A DNA stretch of 64,000 nucleotides, taken from assembly GCF_014217835.1 (NCBI RefSeq), contig NZ_CP055263.1:2297501-2361500 (forward strand), read 5' to 3'. Position numbers and translations under genes: made by a program. Of this stretch, positions 1 to 13,001 are shown piece after piece. Under the pieces are notes generated by a model that did not search any database, was not told the DNA's origin, and was given only the letters and a program-made list of their open reading frames with translations. Source of the stretch: Metabacillus sp. KUDC1714. Its GTDB lineage: Bacteria > Bacillota > Bacilli > Bacillales > Bacillaceae. How positions within the stretch are numbered: the first letter of the stretch is position 1; each line of letters starts with the position of its first letter.

Positions 1-1807
<1,807 letters not shown>

Positions 1808-1882
1808 AAGCGTTAAATGAAGTGAATTGAATTGTGAATCGTTATCTAGTTTTGAAGGAATATCCTTTCAATTTCATAAATT

Positions 1883-1999
<117 letters not shown>

Positions 2000-2010
2000 A
2001 AGAGAGAAAA

Positions 2011-2038
2011 AGATCAGTAGAGATACTGGTCTTTTTTT
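2011..2038 (+). terminator. rRNA operon terminator
   Basis: A 9-bp stem (AGATCAGTA / TACTGGTCT, one G-U pair) with a 4-base loop is followed by a run of seven T. It lies 12 bases after the 5S rRNA and should end the rrn transcript. Confidence 0.9.
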
Positions 2039-2347
2039 ATTACGTTGAAAAAATTTAGAAAATATCCTCCTTTCTAATTAAGTTAAAGGTTTGATGTGTA
2101 AAGATAATCATTGGGTGGAAGATTATAAAGAACTGGGTTATTGGTTGTAAAGCCTTAAAAATATGATTAGGAACAGTGACATTTTTACAGGTCTTTATTT
2201 AATACCTTTTATAGAGTTTAATAAGTTTATGTGCATTTAGTTATTTTAAAATATCTTTTCTTCACTTTACATATCTGAATATTCAGTAATTATTAGGAAA
2301 TCATATTAGTATTCTTAAGCATCGTAACTTTTTTCAAAAGATTAACT

Positions 2348-2376
2348 TTGACCCATTGTATCAGTGAAAATATTTT
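2348..2376 (+). promoter_or_regulatory. Candidate sigma-A promoter for yebE-yebG
   Basis: TTGACC and TATTTT are separated by 17 bases, ending about 40 bases before the yebE start. The rest of the 2,039-2,417 gap is AT-rich and holds nothing else I can support. Confidence 0.4.
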
Positions 2377-2417
2377 AGTAAAATATAGCCTACTTTATTG
2401 TTATCTGAGGAGGAGTT

Positions 2418-2963
2418 GTGTTGCTTCACAACAGCATTACTATGGTTATAATCATTTTGGTCATTAATATCGTTTATGTCTCATTTTTTACGATCAGAAT
2501 GATTTTAACGTTAAAAGGTCAGCGTTATTTAGCTGCATTCATAAGTATGTTTGAGGTTGTTATTTATGTTGTTGGTCTTGGCTTGGTGCTTGATAACTTA
2601 AATGAGATTCAAAACTTAATTGCATATGCAGTAGGATATGGGATTGGTGTTATAGTAGGGATGAAAATAGAAGAGAAACTAGCTCTGGGTTATATTACGG
2701 TTAATGTTATTACAACAGAACATGATAAGGACTTGCCAAAGCAATTGCGGGAAAAAGGATATGGAGTTACAAATTGGATGGCAAATGGATTAGAAGGTGA
2801 TCGTTTATCGATGCAAATTCTTACTCCACGAAAATATGAGCTTAAGCTTTATCAAACAATAAAAGAGCTAGATCCTAAGGCGTTTATTATTGCCTATGAA
2901 CCAAAAACGATTCACGGTGGCTTCTGGGTGAAAGCTGTACGGAAAGGGAGAATTAAGGCATGA
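2418..2963 (+). CDS. yebE: UPF0316 / DUF2179 membrane protein, YebE-like
   Basis: A 181-aa protein with hydrophobic segments at about residues 5-30, 38-60 and 65-85. These are followed by a soluble C-terminal domain of the DUF2179 type (about 95-175), as in B. subtilis YebE. The molecular function of the family is not established; related DUF2179 domains are thought to sense small ligands. The GTG at 2418 was chosen because GAGGAGGAG at 2407-2415 precedes it at close range. The next gene overlaps by 4 bases (ATGA), so the two are translationally coupled. The pair lies directly upstream of the pur operon, as in B. subtilis. Confidence 0.85.
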   Translation: MLLHNSITMVIIILVINIVYVSFFTIRMILTLKGQRYLAAFISMFEVVIYVVGLGLVLDNLNEIQNLIAYAVGYGIGVIVGMKIEEKLALGYITVNVITTEHDKDLPKQLREKGYGVTNWMANGLEGDRLSMQILTPRKYELKLYQTIKELDPKAFIIAYEPKTIHGGFWVKAVRKGRIKA

Positions 2964-3160
2964 CTACTAAGCCTAAAAAGCAAAAGTTTATTGTTGAAGA
3001 TAACGAAACCATTGATGACTGTTTAGATAGAATGCGTCAAGAGGGCTATTTTCCAGTTAGAAGAATGGAGCAGCCTATCTTCAAGGAAGAGATTCGAGAT
3101 AATATCGTTGAACATGTACCTTGTGGTAGGATGATCGTATTTGAAGGGAAATTGCTGTAA
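2960..3160 (+). CDS. yebG: NETI motif protein, YebG-like
   Basis: A 66-aa basic protein containing the family-defining tetrapeptide NETI at about residues 15-18, followed by a DCLDRM helix. It matches the small NETI-motif family found in Bacillaceae next to yebE. Function is unknown. It overlaps the end of yebE by 4 bases. The PurR boxes of the pur operon start only a few bases after its stop. Confidence 0.82.
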   Translation: MTTKPKKQKFIVEDNETIDDCLDRMRQEGYFPVRRMEQPIFKEEIRDNIVEHVPCGRMIVFEGKLL

Positions 3161-3163
3161 AAG

Positions 3164-3199
3164 ACGAACATTAACATACTAATAAAATAAATCGTTCGA
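3164..3199 (+). promoter_or_regulatory. Paired PurR boxes of the pur operon
   Basis: ACGAACATTA at 3164-3173 matches the PurBox core (CCGAACATT) in 9 of 10 positions. An inverted second box, CGAACG read on the minus strand at 3193-3198, follows after about 16 bases. Two inverted boxes at this spacing are how the B. subtilis PurR repressor binds when PRPP is low. They lie just upstream of the -35 element, as expected. Confidence 0.7.
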
Positions 3200-3206
3200 T
3201 TTTACG

Positions 3207-3235
3207 TTGACATTGATAGTCTTCATTGTTAAGAT
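3207..3235 (+). promoter_or_regulatory. Sigma-A promoter of the pur operon
   Basis: A perfect TTGACA (3207-3212) is followed after 17 bases by TAAGAT (3230-3235). It lies between the PurR boxes and the riboswitch aptamer, so the transcript would start about 20 bases before the aptamer. Confidence 0.75.
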
Positions 3236-3263
3236 AATACATGTAAATAAGCGATAACGATAA

Positions 3264-3332
3264 CCTCATATAAAATTGGGAATATGGCCCAGAAGTTTCT
3301 ACCCGTTGACCGTAAATCATCGGACTATGAGG
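3264..3332 (+). promoter_or_regulatory. Guanine-type purine riboswitch aptamer
   Basis: P1 is formed by CCTCATA (3264-3270) and TATGAGG (3326-3332). Inside are the conserved purine aptamer strings AATATGG and AGTTTCTACC, and the J3/1 strand reads GGACTATG. The C in ACTATG is the residue that pairs with the ligand; adenine riboswitches have U there. It is therefore of the guanine/hypoxanthine class. It controls purE and the genes downstream by the attenuator that follows. Confidence 0.95.
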
Positions 3333-3376
3333 GAAAGTGTACGTATATACGATTCGGATGAAAAATGATTAATCCG

Positions 3377-3439
3377 GGCTCGATATACTGTACTTTCTCT
3401 ATAAAAGGAGAAAGTACAGGTATCGAGCCTTTTGTGTTT
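3377..3439 (+). terminator. Riboswitch-controlled attenuator before purE
   Basis: A long hairpin is formed by GGCTCGATA...TACTTTCTC and GAGAAAGTA...TATCGAGCC around a short loop, followed by TTTTGTGTTT. It lies 45 bases after the aptamer and 50 bases before purE. Purine binding would favour this terminator. Confidence 0.9.
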
Positions 3440-3490
3440 GTATAGAATAACCATTTGTATCAAAGTAAGTAATCTAAAGGTGGGGAAAAG

Positions 3491-3979
3491 ATGAAGCCGC
3501 TTGTTGGGGTTATTATGGGAAGTACATCTGACTGGGAAACAATGAAGCATGCATGTGAGATATTAGATGAGCTAAACGTACCATATGAAAAGAAGGTAGT
3601 TTCTGCACATCGTACTCCTGATTACATGTTTGAATATGCGGAAAATGCTAGAAATAGAGGTTTAAAGGTAATTGTTGCTGGTGCAGGTGGTGCAGCACAT
3701 CTACCGGGAATGGTTGCAGCGAAAACAACACTACCTGTTATTGGTATTCCAGTTCAATCAAAGGCATTAAATGGTCTTGATTCATTACTATCAATAGTCC
3801 AGATGCCAGGAGGAGTCCCAGTAGCAACAGTTGCTATTGGTAAAGCCGGGGCAACGAATGCTGGATTGCTTGCAGTTGAAATTCTTTCAACAGGAGATCA
3901 AAGTTTAGCTGACAAACTTGATACTAGAAGAGAAGAGCTTCGTATAAAGGTCCTAGAGAGCAGTGATGAACTTGAATAG
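3491..3979 (+). CDS. purE: N5-carboxyaminoimidazole ribonucleotide mutase (PurE)
   Basis: The 162-aa protein converts N5-CAIR to CAIR in purine synthesis. The class I PurE hallmarks are visible: GSTSDWETM near residues 10-18 (phosphate loop), SAHRTPD near 38-44 with the catalytic His, and [11 protein letters not shown] near 64-74. Length is typical. AAAGGTGGGG precedes the ATG. It is the first gene of the pur operon, after the riboswitch attenuator. Its 3' end overlaps purK by about 14 bases, giving translational coupling. Confidence 0.97.
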   Translation: MKPLVGVIMGSTSDWETMKHACEILDELNVPYEKKVVSAHRTPDYMFEYAENARNRGLKVIVAGAGGAAHLPGMVAAKTTLPVIGIPVQSKALNGLDSLLSIVQMPGGVPVATVAIGKAGATNAGLLAVEILSTGDQSLADKLDTRREELRIKVLESSDELE

Positions 3980-5096
3980 TAAAAGAATCCTTCCAGGTCA
4001 GACTATAGGAATTATCGGTGGTGGACAGCTTGGGCGAATGATGGCGATCGCTGCAAGACAACTTGGCTATCGTATCGCAGTATTAGATCCAACAGAAAAT
4101 TGCCCATGTGGCCAACTTGCTGATATAGAGATTACAGCAAGTTATGATGATTTGGATGCAATAAAAAAACTTGCTGAAATTAGTGATGTTATTACTTATG
4201 AATTTGAAAATATAGATTATACTGCTTTGACTTGGTTAGAGGAAAATGCATATTTGCCTCAGAAAAGTTCATTATTGCTGCTTACACAAGATCGTGAAAC
4301 AGAAAAGGCAGCAATTGAAAAAGCAGGATGTGTAGTAGCTCCGTATCAGATCATTCACAATGAAGTAGAGCTAACAGATGCAATTAAGCTACTTCAATAT
4401 CCTAGTGTCTTAAAAACGTGTAGAGGCGGTTACGATGGAAAGGGTCAGGTTGTACTTCGTACAGAACAAGATTTAGCTGAAGCAAAAAAACTTTTATTAC
4501 TTGGAACATGCATTTTAGAGAAATGGGTTCCTTTTGATAAAGAAATTTCAGTTATCGTCACGAGATCTGTCAATGGAGAAACAAAGACATTCCCAGTAGC
4601 TGAAAATATCCATAAAGATAATATTTTATATCAAAGCATTGTACCTGCAAGAGTTACAGAAGAGATCATAACTAAAGCACAAAAGTTAGCAATAAAGCTT
4701 TCAAATAGCTTCGAACTTGTTGGAACACTTGCGGTAGAAATGTTTTTAACAATAGATGGAGACATTTTCATTAATGAATTAGCTCCACGCCCACATAATT
4801 CTGGTCATTATACAATTGACTTATGTGAAACAGATCAATTTGAACAACATATTCGAGCAGTGTGTAACCTTCCTTTAGGGCGTACTACATTACTTCAAAG
4901 TGGAATGATGATTAACCTTTTAGGGGAAGATTTAAGTATTATCAATGACCATATCTCGTTACTCGAAACTGCTAAGCTCCATCTTTACGGTAAGAAGGAA
5001 CCAGTTGCTAAACGTAAGATGGGACATGTTACTCTTATAAGTGAATCAATAGAAAAAGACATAGAAAACATTAACCATATATGGGGCCAAAAATAG
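3966..5096 (+). CDS. purK: 5-(carboxyamino)imidazole ribonucleotide synthase (PurK)
   Basis: An ATP-grasp enzyme that carboxylates AIR to N5-CAIR using ATP and bicarbonate, the partner of PurE. The N-terminal fold shows [13 protein letters not shown] near residues 14-26. The ATP-grasp part includes [12 protein letters not shown] near 150, and the metal-binding end of the domain is seen in [14 protein letters not shown]. About 376 aa, the normal length. A GTG lies one codon upstream (3963); I prefer the ATG. It overlaps the 3' end of purE. Confidence 0.95.
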   Translation: MNLNSKRILPGQTIGIIGGGQLGRMMAIAARQLGYRIAVLDPTENCPCGQLADIEITASYDDLDAIKKLAEISDVITYEFENIDYTALTWLEENAYLPQKSSLLLLTQDRETEKAAIEKAGCVVAPYQIIHNEVELTDAIKLLQYPSVLKTCRGGYDGKGQVVLRTEQDLAEAKKLLLLGTCILEKWVPFDKEISVIVTRSVNGETKTFPVAENIHKDNILYQSIVPARVTEEIITKAQKLAIKLSNSFELVGTLAVEMFLTIDGDIFINELAPRPHNSGHYTIDLCETDQFEQHIRAVCNLPLGRTTLLQSGMMINLLGEDLSIINDHISLLETAKLHLYGKKEPVAKRKMGHVTLISESIEKDIENINHIWGQK

Positions 5097-5111
5097 AACG
5101 GAGGCAAAAAG

Positions 5112-6404
5112 ATGATTGAACGTTATACAAGAGAAGAAATGGGATCTATTTGGACGGAAGAAAACAAATTTAAAGCATGGCTAGAGGTTGAAATTCTTGC
5201 TTGTGAAGCTTGGGCTGAATTAGGTGTTATTCCTAAAGAGGACGTTGCTCTTCTTCGCAAAAACGCTTCATTTGATGTTAATCGTATCAATGAAATCGAA
5301 CTAGAAACCAGACATGATGTAGTAGCATTCACTAGAGCTGTATCTGAGACGTTAGGTGAAGAGCGCAAGTGGGTTCATTATGGCTTAACTTCAACTGATG
5401 TAGTAGACACAGCGCTTTCTTACTTGCTTAAACAAGCAAATGATATTCTTTTAAAAGATATTGAGAACTTTATTCAAATTTTAAAAGATAAAGCACAAGA
5501 GCATAAATATACAGTTATGATGGGGCGTACACATGGTGTTCATGCTGAACCTACAACATTTGGCTTAAAGCTTGGTCTTTGGTACGAAGAAATGAAGCGT
5601 AACCTAGATCGCTTTAAACGTGCGGCATCAGGTGTTGAATTCGGCAAGATATCTGGAGCGGTTGGAACATACGCAAATATTGATCCATTTGTAGAAAAGT
5701 ATGTGTGTGAGAAATTAGGAACACAACCTGCGCCAATCTCAACTCAAACGCTACAACGTGATCGTCACGCAGATTACATGGCAGCATTAGCTTTAGTAGC
5801 AACTTCAATTGAAAAATTCGCGATCGAAATCCGTGGATTACAAAAGAGTGAAACACGTGAAGTTGAAGAATCCTTTGCAAAGGGTCAAAAGGGATCTTCT
5901 GCAATGCCACATAAACGAAATCCAATCGGATCAGAAAACATGACAGGTCTTGCACGTGTGATTAGAGGCTATATGTTAACAGCTTATGAAAATGTGCCGT
6001 TATGGCATGAAAGAGATATTTCTCACTCATCTGCAGAACGTATTATCTTACCAGACGCAACAATTGCATTAAACTACATGTTAAATCGTTTCGGAAACAT
6101 TGTGAAGAACTTAACTGTTTTCCCTGAAAATATGAAGCGTAATATGGACCGCACACAAGGCTTAATCTATTCTCAACGTGTATTACTAGCTTTAATTGAT
6201 ACAGGTATGACAAGAGAAGAGGCTTATGACCTTGTTCAACCTAAAGCAATGGAAGCTTGGGAGAAACAAGTACCATTCCGTGGGCTAGTTGAAGCTGAGG
6301 AAAAGATTACATCACGCCTTTCTGCTGAAAAGATTGAAGATTGCTTTGATTATAACTATCACTTAAAAGGTGTAGATGCAATTTTTGAACGTTTAGGTCT
6401 ATAA
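5112..6404 (+). CDS. purB: Adenylosuccinate lyase (PurB)
   Basis: The 430-aa protein splits SAICAR to AICAR plus fumarate and also adenylosuccinate to AMP. Fumarase/aspartase superfamily marks are clear: a signature loop [11 protein letters not shown] near residue 262, with the catalytic Ser, and TSTDVVDTA and [14 protein letters not shown] in the substrate site. GGAGG lies 7 bases before the ATG. It is third in the pur operon and followed by a hairpin before purC. Confidence 0.97.
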   Translation: MIERYTREEMGSIWTEENKFKAWLEVEILACEAWAELGVIPKEDVALLRKNASFDVNRINEIELETRHDVVAFTRAVSETLGEERKWVHYGLTSTDVVDTALSYLLKQANDILLKDIENFIQILKDKAQEHKYTVMMGRTHGVHAEPTTFGLKLGLWYEEMKRNLDRFKRAASGVEFGKISGAVGTYANIDPFVEKYVCEKLGTQPAPISTQTLQRDRHADYMAALALVATSIEKFAIEIRGLQKSETREVEESFAKGQKGSSAMPHKRNPIGSENMTGLARVIRGYMLTAYENVPLWHERDISHSSAERIILPDATIALNYMLNRFGNIVKNLTVFPENMKRNMDRTQGLIYSQRVLLALIDTGMTREEAYDLVQPKAMEAWEKQVPFRGLVEAEEKITSRLSAEKIEDCFDYNYHLKGVDAIFERLGL

Positions 6405-6417
6405 AAACAATAAAAAA

Positions 6418-6448
6418 TAGCAAGGGTCTACTAAAAAGCCCCTTGCTA
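6418..6448 (+). terminator. Hairpin between purB and purC (no clear T run)
   Basis: A 9-10 bp stem (TAGCAAGGG / CCCTTGCTA) with a loop of about 12 bases begins 14 bases after the purB stop. It is followed by AACTTTGATT rather than a T tract. It could act as a weak terminator or an RNA-processing or stability hairpin within the operon. The 133-base gap here is the longest between the early pur genes. Confidence 0.5.
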
Positions 6449-6537
6449 TAACTTTGATTACTTTACAGGGTTAGATTATCTTACAAATAATACGTACTAG
6501 CCTAAAAGTTCCCAATATTCTGTTTAGGAGGGCTACC

Positions 6538-7257
6538 ATGATTACTGATAAACTTGAGTTACTTTACGAAGGTAAAGCCAAACGCATTTATAAAACGAAT
6601 GAACCAAACATCTTACTAGTATCTTATAAAGATTCTGCAACAGCCTTTAACGGTGTGAAAAAGGAAGAGATTACTGGTAAGGGCCGCTTAAACAATGAGA
6701 TTTCAACATTGATATTTGAAAAGCTTACAGCTAATAATATTGAAAATCATTTTGTGAAGCGCCTATCTGAGACAGAGCAACTTGTGAAAAAAGTGACAAT
6801 TATCCCACTTGAAGTTGTTGTTAGGAATGTTGTTGCTGGAAGTCTTTCTAAACGACTTGGTATTGAAGAAGGAACAGAAATCAAAGAAACACTTGTTGAG
6901 TTCTACTATAAAGATGATGAATTAGGTGACCCACTAATTACTGAGGATCACATTGCACTATTAAACCTTGCAACGAAGGAGCAAGTTGAAACGTTAAAAA
7001 CACTTGCTAAGCAAGTAAATGAAGTATTAAAGGCTCACTTTTTATCATGTGATGTACGATTAATTGATTTTAAACTAGAATTTGGAGTCACTGAAGAAGG
7101 AAACATCATTTTAGCTGATGAAGTTTCACCAGATACTTGTCGTTTATGGGATATTAAAACAAATGAAAAATTTGATAAAGATGTATTCCGTCGAGGTATA
7201 GGTAGCTTAACTGATGCATATGAAGAGATTTTAACTAGACTTGGAGGCCAATCATAA
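6538..7257 (+). CDS. purC: SAICAR synthetase (PurC)
   Basis: The 239-aa enzyme joins CAIR with aspartate using ATP. It starts with [11 protein letters not shown], the SAICAR synthetase N-terminal signature. The conserved [13 protein letters not shown] segment is seen as [14 protein letters not shown] near residues 86-99, and [12 protein letters not shown] near 199 carries substrate-binding residues. An AGGAGGG site precedes the ATG. Its last base is shared with the purS start. Confidence 0.97.
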   Translation: MITDKLELLYEGKAKRIYKTNEPNILLVSYKDSATAFNGVKKEEITGKGRLNNEISTLIFEKLTANNIENHFVKRLSETEQLVKKVTIIPLEVVVRNVVAGSLSKRLGIEEGTEIKETLVEFYYKDDELGDPLITEDHIALLNLATKEQVETLKTLAKQVNEVLKAHFLSCDVRLIDFKLEFGVTEEGNIILADEVSPDTCRLWDIKTNEKFDKDVFRRGIGSLTDAYEEILTRLGGQS

Positions 7258-7511
7258 TGTACAAAGTAAAAGTTTATATCACGTTAAGAGAAAGTGTATT
7301 AGATCCACAAGGAAGCGCAGTTAAGAGTGCATTACACAGTATGTCTTATAATGAGGTTCAAGATGTTCGTATCGGAAAATATATGGAACTAACAATTGAA
7401 AAGTCAGATCGTGACCTTGATGTAGCCGTTCGTGAAATGTGTGAAAAATTACTTGCTAATACAGTGATTGAAGACTTTAGCTATGAGGTACAGGAGGTTG
7501 TCACAAAGTGA
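7257..7511 (+). CDS. purS: FGAM synthase subunit PurS
   Basis: The 84-aa subunit bridges PurQ and PurL in the three-part FGAM synthase of Gram-positive bacteria. It shows the PurS pattern [17 protein letters not shown] at the N-terminus and RIGKYMEL in the middle. The start overlaps the stop of purC by one base, and its end overlaps purQ by 4 bases. This packing suits equal amounts of the subunits. Confidence 0.95.
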   Translation: MYKVKVYITLRESVLDPQGSAVKSALHSMSYNEVQDVRIGKYMELTIEKSDRDLDVAVREMCEKLLANTVIEDFSYEVQEVVTK

Positions 7512-8191
7512 AATTCGCTGTGATCGTTTTCCCAGGATCTAACTGTGATGTTGATATGTATCATGCTATTAAAGATGAGCTTGGTGAAGAAGTAGAGTAT
7601 GTATGGCATGACGAAACAGATTTAAGTGGTTTTGATGGAATTTTATTACCAGGTGGTTTCTCTTATGGAGATTACTTACGTTCAGGTGCTATTGCTGGTT
7701 TTTCTAATGTTATGAAAGAAGTTGTAAAAGCAGCTGAAGCAGGTAAGCCTGTCCTTGGCGTATGTAATGGATTCCAGATTTTATTAGAAGTAGGATTACT
7801 TCCAGGAGCGATGAAAAGAAACGAGAACTTAAAGTTTATGTGTCGACCAGTAAATCTAAAGGTTGCCAATAATGAGACAGCTTTTACGTCTACATATAAA
7901 CAAGATGAGATTATCTCCGTTCCGATTGCACATGGAGAAGGGAATTATTATTGTGATGAAGAAACACTTCAAACGCTTAAAGCAAACAATCAAATTGTGT
8001 TTACGTACGAAACGAATCCAAATGGGAGCTTAGTGGATATCGCTGGTATTACTAATGAACGTGGAAATGTTTTAGGAATGATGCCACATCCTGAACGTGC
8101 GGTTGACGAGTTACTAGGAAGTGCAGATGGATTAAAATTATTTCAATCAATTGTGAAAAACTGGAGGGAATCTCATGTCACTACTGCTTGA
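7508..8191 (+). CDS. purQ: FGAM synthase glutaminase subunit PurQ
   Basis: A class I glutamine amidotransferase of 227 aa that feeds ammonia to PurL. It shows the FPGSNCD N-terminal motif, oxyanion-strand [11 protein letters not shown], the catalytic Cys in GVCNGFQ near residue 86, and the His-Glu pair in [14 protein letters not shown] near 195. The GTG start at 7508 overlaps the purS stop by 4 bases and has AGGAGG a few bases upstream. Its 3' end overlaps purL. Confidence 0.96.
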   Translation: MKFAVIVFPGSNCDVDMYHAIKDELGEEVEYVWHDETDLSGFDGILLPGGFSYGDYLRSGAIAGFSNVMKEVVKAAEAGKPVLGVCNGFQILLEVGLLPGAMKRNENLKFMCRPVNLKVANNETAFTSTYKQDEIISVPIAHGEGNYYCDEETLQTLKANNQIVFTYETNPNGSLVDIAGITNERGNVLGMMPHPERAVDELLGSADGLKLFQSIVKNWRESHVTTA

Positions 8192-10403
8192 ACCAACTAA
8201 CCAGATGATAAAAGATGAAAAAGTCTACAGACAAATGGGTGTAAGTGATGATGAGTTTGCCCTTATTGAAAAGATAATCGGTCGTCTTCCAAATTACACT
8301 GAAATCGGAATTTTCTCAGTTATGTGGTCTGAACACTGCAGCTATAAAAATTCTAAGCCTATTTTGAAGAAATTCCCTATAACAGGAGAAAAAGTATTAC
8401 AAGGTCCTGGTGAAGGAGCGGGGATTGTCGATATCGGTGACAATCAAGCGGTTGTGTTTAAAATTGAAAGTCATAACCACCCTTCAGCAATTGAGCCATA
8501 CCAAGGTGCAGCAACTGGTGTGGGTGGTATCATTCGTGACGTATTCTCTATGGGAGCAAGACCAATTGCAATCTTAAACTCTTTACGCTTCGGTGAATTA
8601 CAAACGCCACGTGTTAAATATTTGTTTGAAGAGGTTGTTGCTGGTATTGCTGGCTACGGTAACTGTATTGGGATTCCAACAGTAGGTGGGGAAATCCAAT
8701 TTGACAGCTCATACGAAGGAAATCCGCTTGTTAATGCAATGTGTGTTGGGTTAATTAATCATGAAGATATTAAAAAAGGTCTGGCAAAAGGCGTTGGCAA
8801 CACGGTTATGTATGTTGGAGCTAAAACTGGTCGTGATGGAATTCATGGTGCGACATTTGCATCTGAGGAATTGACTGAGGATTCTGGCGAAAATCGTCCA
8901 GCTGTTCAAGTTGGGGATCCATTCATGGAGAAACTATTACTAGAAGCTTGTCTTGAAGTCGTAAAAAATGATGCTCTAGTAGGTATTCAAGATATGGGTG
9001 CTGCCGGATTAACAAGCTCATCAGCTGAAATGGCTAGTAAAGCTGGATCTGGTATCGAAATGAATCTAGACCTTATCCCACAACGTGAAACAGGCATGAC
9101 GCCATATGAAATGATGCTTTCTGAATCACAAGAAAGAATGCTACTTGTTATTGAAAAGGGAAGAGAGCAGGAGATCATTGACCTGTTTGAAAAATATGAT
9201 TTAGAAGCTGTAACAGTAGGTAAAGTTACAGACGATAAAATGCTTCGTCTTTTCCATAAAGGAGAAGTAGTTTGTGAGCTTCCAGTTGATGCACTAGCTG
9301 AAGAAGCACCAGTTTATCATAAACCTTCAGCAGTACCTGCGTACTTTGAAGAGTTCCAACAAATGGACGTAGCGCCAATTCAAGTGGATAACTATAAAGA
9401 GACGCTTATTAATTTATTAAGCCAACCGACAATTGCAAGTAAAGAATGGGTATATGATCAATATGATTATATGGTACGTACAAATACAGTTGTAGCACCA
9501 GGCTCTGACGCTGCAGTTGTTCGTATTCGTGATACGAAAAAGGCATTAGCAATGACAACTGACTGTAATTCTCGTTACCTTTATTTAGATCCTGAAGTTG
9601 GCGGACAAATTGCAGTAGCTGAAGCTGCACGTAATATTGTTTGTTCAGGTGCAACACCATTAGCTATTACAGATAACTTAAACTTCGGTAATCCTGAAAA
9701 GCCTGAGATTTTCTGGCAAATTGAAAAAGCGGCAGACGGTATTAGTGAAGCATGTCGTGTGTTAGATACACCTGTAATTGGTGGAAATGTATCGTTATAC
9801 AATGAAACGAACGGAACGGCAATCTATCCTACACCTGTTATTGGTATGGTTGGGTTAATTGAAGATACAGACTATATTACGACTCAAGATTTCAAAGCTG
9901 CTGGAGATCTTATTTACTTAATTGGGGAAACTAAGCCTGAATTCGGTGGAAGTGAGCTTCAAAAGCTAACTTACGGAAAAATCTTTGGTAAATCACCAGA
10001 GCTTGATTTAGAGAAGGAAAGAAATACATTAGGACAGCTTTCAAAAGCGATCCGTGCAAATACAGTAGCATCTGCTCATGATGTATCAGAAGGTGGAGTT
10101 GCTGTTGCCCTAGCAGAGCCTCTATTTGGTGGTAACGGGCTTGGAGCAACTGTAACACTTAATGGTGATGCAACAACTGCATTATTTAGTGAATCACAAA
10201 CAAGATTTGTTGTTTCAGTGAAAAAGGAAAGTCAACAAGCGTTTGAACAACTGGTTAATGCGGTTTGTATTGGCGAAGTAACTGATACAGGAAAACTTAT
10301 CATAAATAACGAAAACGATGAATCACTTGTCGATGCATCTGTTGAAGAATTGAAGGATGCATGGAAAGGAGCTATCCCATGCTTGCTGAAATCAAGGGAT
10401 TAA
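8175..10403 (+). CDS. purL: FGAM synthase synthetase subunit PurL
   Basis: The 742-aa small-type PurL converts FGAR to FGAM using ATP and ammonia from PurQ. Features: [15 protein letters not shown] near residue 50, [24 protein letters not shown] near 95, and a second AIRS-like half after about 420 with [10 protein letters not shown]. Size and domain order match B. subtilis PurL. The start overlaps purQ by 17 bases and the end overlaps purF by about 25. Confidence 0.97.
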   Translation: MSLLLEPTNQMIKDEKVYRQMGVSDDEFALIEKIIGRLPNYTEIGIFSVMWSEHCSYKNSKPILKKFPITGEKVLQGPGEGAGIVDIGDNQAVVFKIESHNHPSAIEPYQGAATGVGGIIRDVFSMGARPIAILNSLRFGELQTPRVKYLFEEVVAGIAGYGNCIGIPTVGGEIQFDSSYEGNPLVNAMCVGLINHEDIKKGLAKGVGNTVMYVGAKTGRDGIHGATFASEELTEDSGENRPAVQVGDPFMEKLLLEACLEVVKNDALVGIQDMGAAGLTSSSAEMASKAGSGIEMNLDLIPQRETGMTPYEMMLSESQERMLLVIEKGREQEIIDLFEKYDLEAVTVGKVTDDKMLRLFHKGEVVCELPVDALAEEAPVYHKPSAVPAYFEEFQQMDVAPIQVDNYKETLINLLSQPTIASKEWVYDQYDYMVRTNTVVAPGSDAAVVRIRDTKKALAMTTDCNSRYLYLDPEVGGQIAVAEAARNIVCSGATPLAITDNLNFGNPEKPEIFWQIEKAADGISEACRVLDTPVIGGNVSLYNETNGTAIYPTPVIGMVGLIEDTDYITTQDFKAAGDLIYLIGETKPEFGGSELQKLTYGKIFGKSPELDLEKERNTLGQLSKAIRANTVASAHDVSEGGVAVALAEPLFGGNGLGATVTLNGDATTALFSESQTRFVVSVKKESQQAFEQLVNAVCIGEVTDTGKLIINNENDESLVDASVEELKDAWKGAIPCLLKSRD

Positions 10404-11791
10404 ATGAAGAGTGTGGCGTTTTTGGAATTTGGGGGCATAAAGAAGCGGCTCAAATTACGTACTATGGTTTACACAGTCTTCAGCACAGAGGTCAAGAAGG
10501 TGCAGGGATTGTTACAACTGATGGTGAGAAGCTAACAGGCATGAAGGGGTTAGGCCTAATTTCCGAGGTTTTCGGAAATGGTAAATTGAACCAGTTATCT
10601 GGTAAAGGGGCTATAGGACATGTTCGTTATGCGACTGCAGGTGGAGGCGGATATGAAAATGTCCAGCCTTTACTTTTTAAATCACATAGCGGAAGTTTAG
10701 CACTCGCACATAACGGAAACCTTGTTAATGCTAATCAGCTTAAACATCAGCTTGAGAGCCAAGGTAGTATTTTTCAAACAACTTCGGATACAGAGGTGCT
10801 TGCACATCTAATAAGAAGAAGCGGCTATAAGGATATGAAGGAAGCTGTCAAAAGTGCGTTATCAGTGATTAAGGGAGCATATGCTTTCTTAATTATGACT
10901 GAAACAGAAATGATGGTTGCGCTAGATCCTAATGGTTTGCGTCCTTTGTCAATCGGTGTAATGGGAGATGCTTATGTCGTTGCTTCAGAAACATGTGCCT
11001 TTGATGTTGTTGGAGCAAAATACGAAAGAGATGTTCAACCAGGAGAGCTGTTAATAATTAATGATGAAGGAATTCGCTCTGAGCGTTTCTCAATGAATAT
11101 TAATCGTTCAATTTGTAGTATGGAGTATATTTATTTCTCTCGTCCAGATAGCAATATTGATGGAATTAATGTTCACACAGCTCGTAAAAACCTCGGTAAA
11201 CGTTTAGCTGTCGAGTCTGAAATTGATGCTGATGTTGTAACGGGTGTACCGGATTCTAGTATTTCTGCTGCGATTGGATTTGCTGAGTTAACTGGTATCC
11301 CATATGAGCTAGGCCTGATTAAGAATCGTTATGTAGGACGTACTTTTATACAACCTTCACAAGAATTACGTGAGCAAGGTGTAAAAATGAAGTTATCGGC
11401 TGTACGTGGTGTTGTTGAGGGAAAACGAGTTGTTATGGTAGATGACTCTATTGTACGTGGAACAACTAGTAAACGAATTGTAACAATGCTTCGTGAAGCT
11501 GGTGCAAAAGAGGTTCATGTTCGAATCAGTTCACCGCCAATTGCGAATCCTTGTTTCTATGGAATTGATACTTCCACACACGAGGAACTGATTGCATCAA
11601 GCAATTCAGTAGAAGAAATTCGTCAAATGATTGGGGCAGACAGCTTAGCCTTTTTAAGTGTAGAAGGTTTACTTGAGGGCATTGGTCGCACATATGAAGG
11701 TGAAACCAAAGGGCAATGCCTAGCATGCTTCACAGGTCGTTACCCTACAGAAATATATCAAGATACTGTGCTTCCACATGAGAAGGCGTAA
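10379..11791 (+). CDS. purF: Amidophosphoribosyltransferase (PurF)
   Basis: Catalyses the first committed step, PRPP plus glutamine to phosphoribosylamine. The start was set at the ATG in TCCCATGCTTGC (10379) because it gives [11 protein letters not shown] followed by Cys12. This matches the 11-residue propeptide of B. subtilis PurF that is removed to expose the N-terminal Cys nucleophile. AAAGGAG lies upstream. An ATG at 10361 is also open but lies before that site. The PRPP loop is [14 protein letters not shown]. Cys residues near the C-terminus (GQCLACF) fit the [4Fe-4S] type of enzyme. About 470 aa. Confidence 0.96.
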   Translation: MLAEIKGLNEECGVFGIWGHKEAAQITYYGLHSLQHRGQEGAGIVTTDGEKLTGMKGLGLISEVFGNGKLNQLSGKGAIGHVRYATAGGGGYENVQPLLFKSHSGSLALAHNGNLVNANQLKHQLESQGSIFQTTSDTEVLAHLIRRSGYKDMKEAVKSALSVIKGAYAFLIMTETEMMVALDPNGLRPLSIGVMGDAYVVASETCAFDVVGAKYERDVQPGELLIINDEGIRSERFSMNINRSICSMEYIYFSRPDSNIDGINVHTARKNLGKRLAVESEIDADVVTGVPDSSISAAIGFAELTGIPYELGLIKNRYVGRTFIQPSQELREQGVKMKLSAVRGVVEGKRVVMVDDSIVRGTTSKRIVTMLREAGAKEVHVRISSPPIANPCFYGIDTSTHEELIASSNSVEEIRQMIGADSLAFLSVEGLLEGIGRTYEGETKGQCLACFTGRYPTEIYQDTVLPHEKA

Positions 11792-11796
11792 ATAAG

Positions 11797-11875
11797 AAAA
11801 AGCAAAAGCACACGTTTAGCGTATGGGAGTTACAAGTTCACTTCTGCTTTAGTGCTAGAGCTGGATAATAAGCAA
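11797..11875 (-). repeat. Degenerate copy of the dispersed palindromic element
   Basis: The purF-purM gap holds AAAAGCAAAAGCAC near the left and GCTAGAGCTGGATAAT near the right. These resemble the ends of the fuller repeat after purH (AAAAGCGCAAGCGCC and GGCGCTGGAGCTGGAT), and the inner string AGTTCACT is also shared. It looks like a worn or shortened member of the same family, in the same orientation. Confidence 0.45.
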
Positions 11876-11960
11876 AACCAGATAGGAATCGACATTTCGA
11901 TTCCTGTCTTACTTTAACATAAATTTATCATTTTAAGAGATTGCTGAGGAGGAATCAGAC

Positions 11961-13001
11961 ATGTCCGACGTTTATAAACAAGCCGGTGTGGATATCGAAG
12001 CAGGCTATGAAGCTGTTTCAAGAATGAAAAAGCATGTTGCCAAGACAATGCGTGCGGGAGTAATGGGTGGACTTGGTGGCTTTGGTGGAATGTTTGATTT
12101 AAGTGAATTAGATTATAAAAAGCCTGTTCTCGTTTCAGGTACGGATGGCGTAGGAACAAAATTAAAACTTGCATTTATGGCTGATAAGCATGATTCTATT
12201 GGGATTGACGCCGTAGCAATGTGTGTAAATGATATTTTAGCTCAAGGTGCTGAGCCATTATTTTTCTTGGATTATTTAGCATTAGGAAAGGCTGTTCCAG
12301 AAAAGATTGAGCAAATTGTAAAAGGAATCGCCGATGGTTGTGAAGAATCTGGTTGTGCATTAGTCGGTGGAGAGACTGCTGAAATGCCTGGATTATATGA
12401 AGAGGACGAATATGATGTAGCTGGTTTTTCAGTTGGAGTAGTTGAAAAAGATCAGATTGTAACTGGAGAAAATATTAAGCCAGGACACGTTTTAATAGGT
12501 CTTTCATCTAGTGGCTTACACAGCAACGGATTTTCATTAGTTCGTAAAATTCTTCTAGAGGATCAACAACTTGATTTAAAAACTGTATATGAACCATTTA
12601 CTAAAGACTTAGGTGAAGTTTTATTAACACCAACAAGAATATATGTTAAACCGGTACTTGATGTTGTTAAAAAATCCCAAATAGACGGTATGGCACATAT
12701 TACAGGTGGCGGATTTATTGAAAATATCCCACGGATGCTTCCTGAAGGAACAGGTGCTGAAATTGATTATGGTTCATGGCCATTCCCAGAAATTTTTGAT
12801 TTCCTCAAAGAAAAAGGCGAGCTTAGCCGTGAAGATATGTTCAATGTCTTTAACATGGGAATTGGGTTTGTTTTAGCTGTTAAAGAAGAGCTATTACATG
12901 ACGTCATTCAGCAGTTAGAAGGAAATGGTGAAAAGGCATATATCATTGGCCGAGTGACAAAAGGATCTGGCGTTTCGTTCGGTGGAGGCGCGCTTCGATG
13001 A
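11961..13001 (+). CDS. purM: AIR synthetase, FGAM cyclo-ligase (PurM)
   Basis: The 346-aa enzyme closes the imidazole ring of AIR using ATP. Conserved strings: [12 protein letters not shown] at the N-terminus, [13 protein letters not shown] near 65, [11 protein letters not shown] near 140 and [17 protein letters not shown] near 235. AGGAGGA lies just upstream of the ATG. The stop overlaps the purN start by 4 bases. The 169-base gap from purF is filled by a degenerate repeat. Confidence 0.97.
   Translation: MSDVYKQAGVDIEAGYEAVSRMKKHVAKTMRAGVMGGLGGFGGMFDLSELDYKKPVLVSGTDGVGTKLKLAFMADKHDSIGIDAVAMCVNDILAQGAEPLFFLDYLALGKAVPEKIEQIVKGIADGCEESGCALVGGETAEMPGLYEEDEYDVAGFSVGVVEKDQIVTGENIKPGHVLIGLSSSGLHSNGFSLVRKILLEDQQLDLKTVYEPFTKDLGEVLLTPTRIYVKPVLDVVKKSQIDGMAHITGGGFIENIPRMLPEGTGAEIDYGSWPFPEIFDFLKEKGELSREDMFNVFNMGIGFVLAVKEELLHDVIQQLEGNGEKAYIIGRVTKGSGVSFGGGALR

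Noticed and set aside
2094..2150. 18-codon frame starting MCKDNHW in the gap after the rRNA
   Set aside because: Too short to support, weak ribosome site, and no membrane or motif features.
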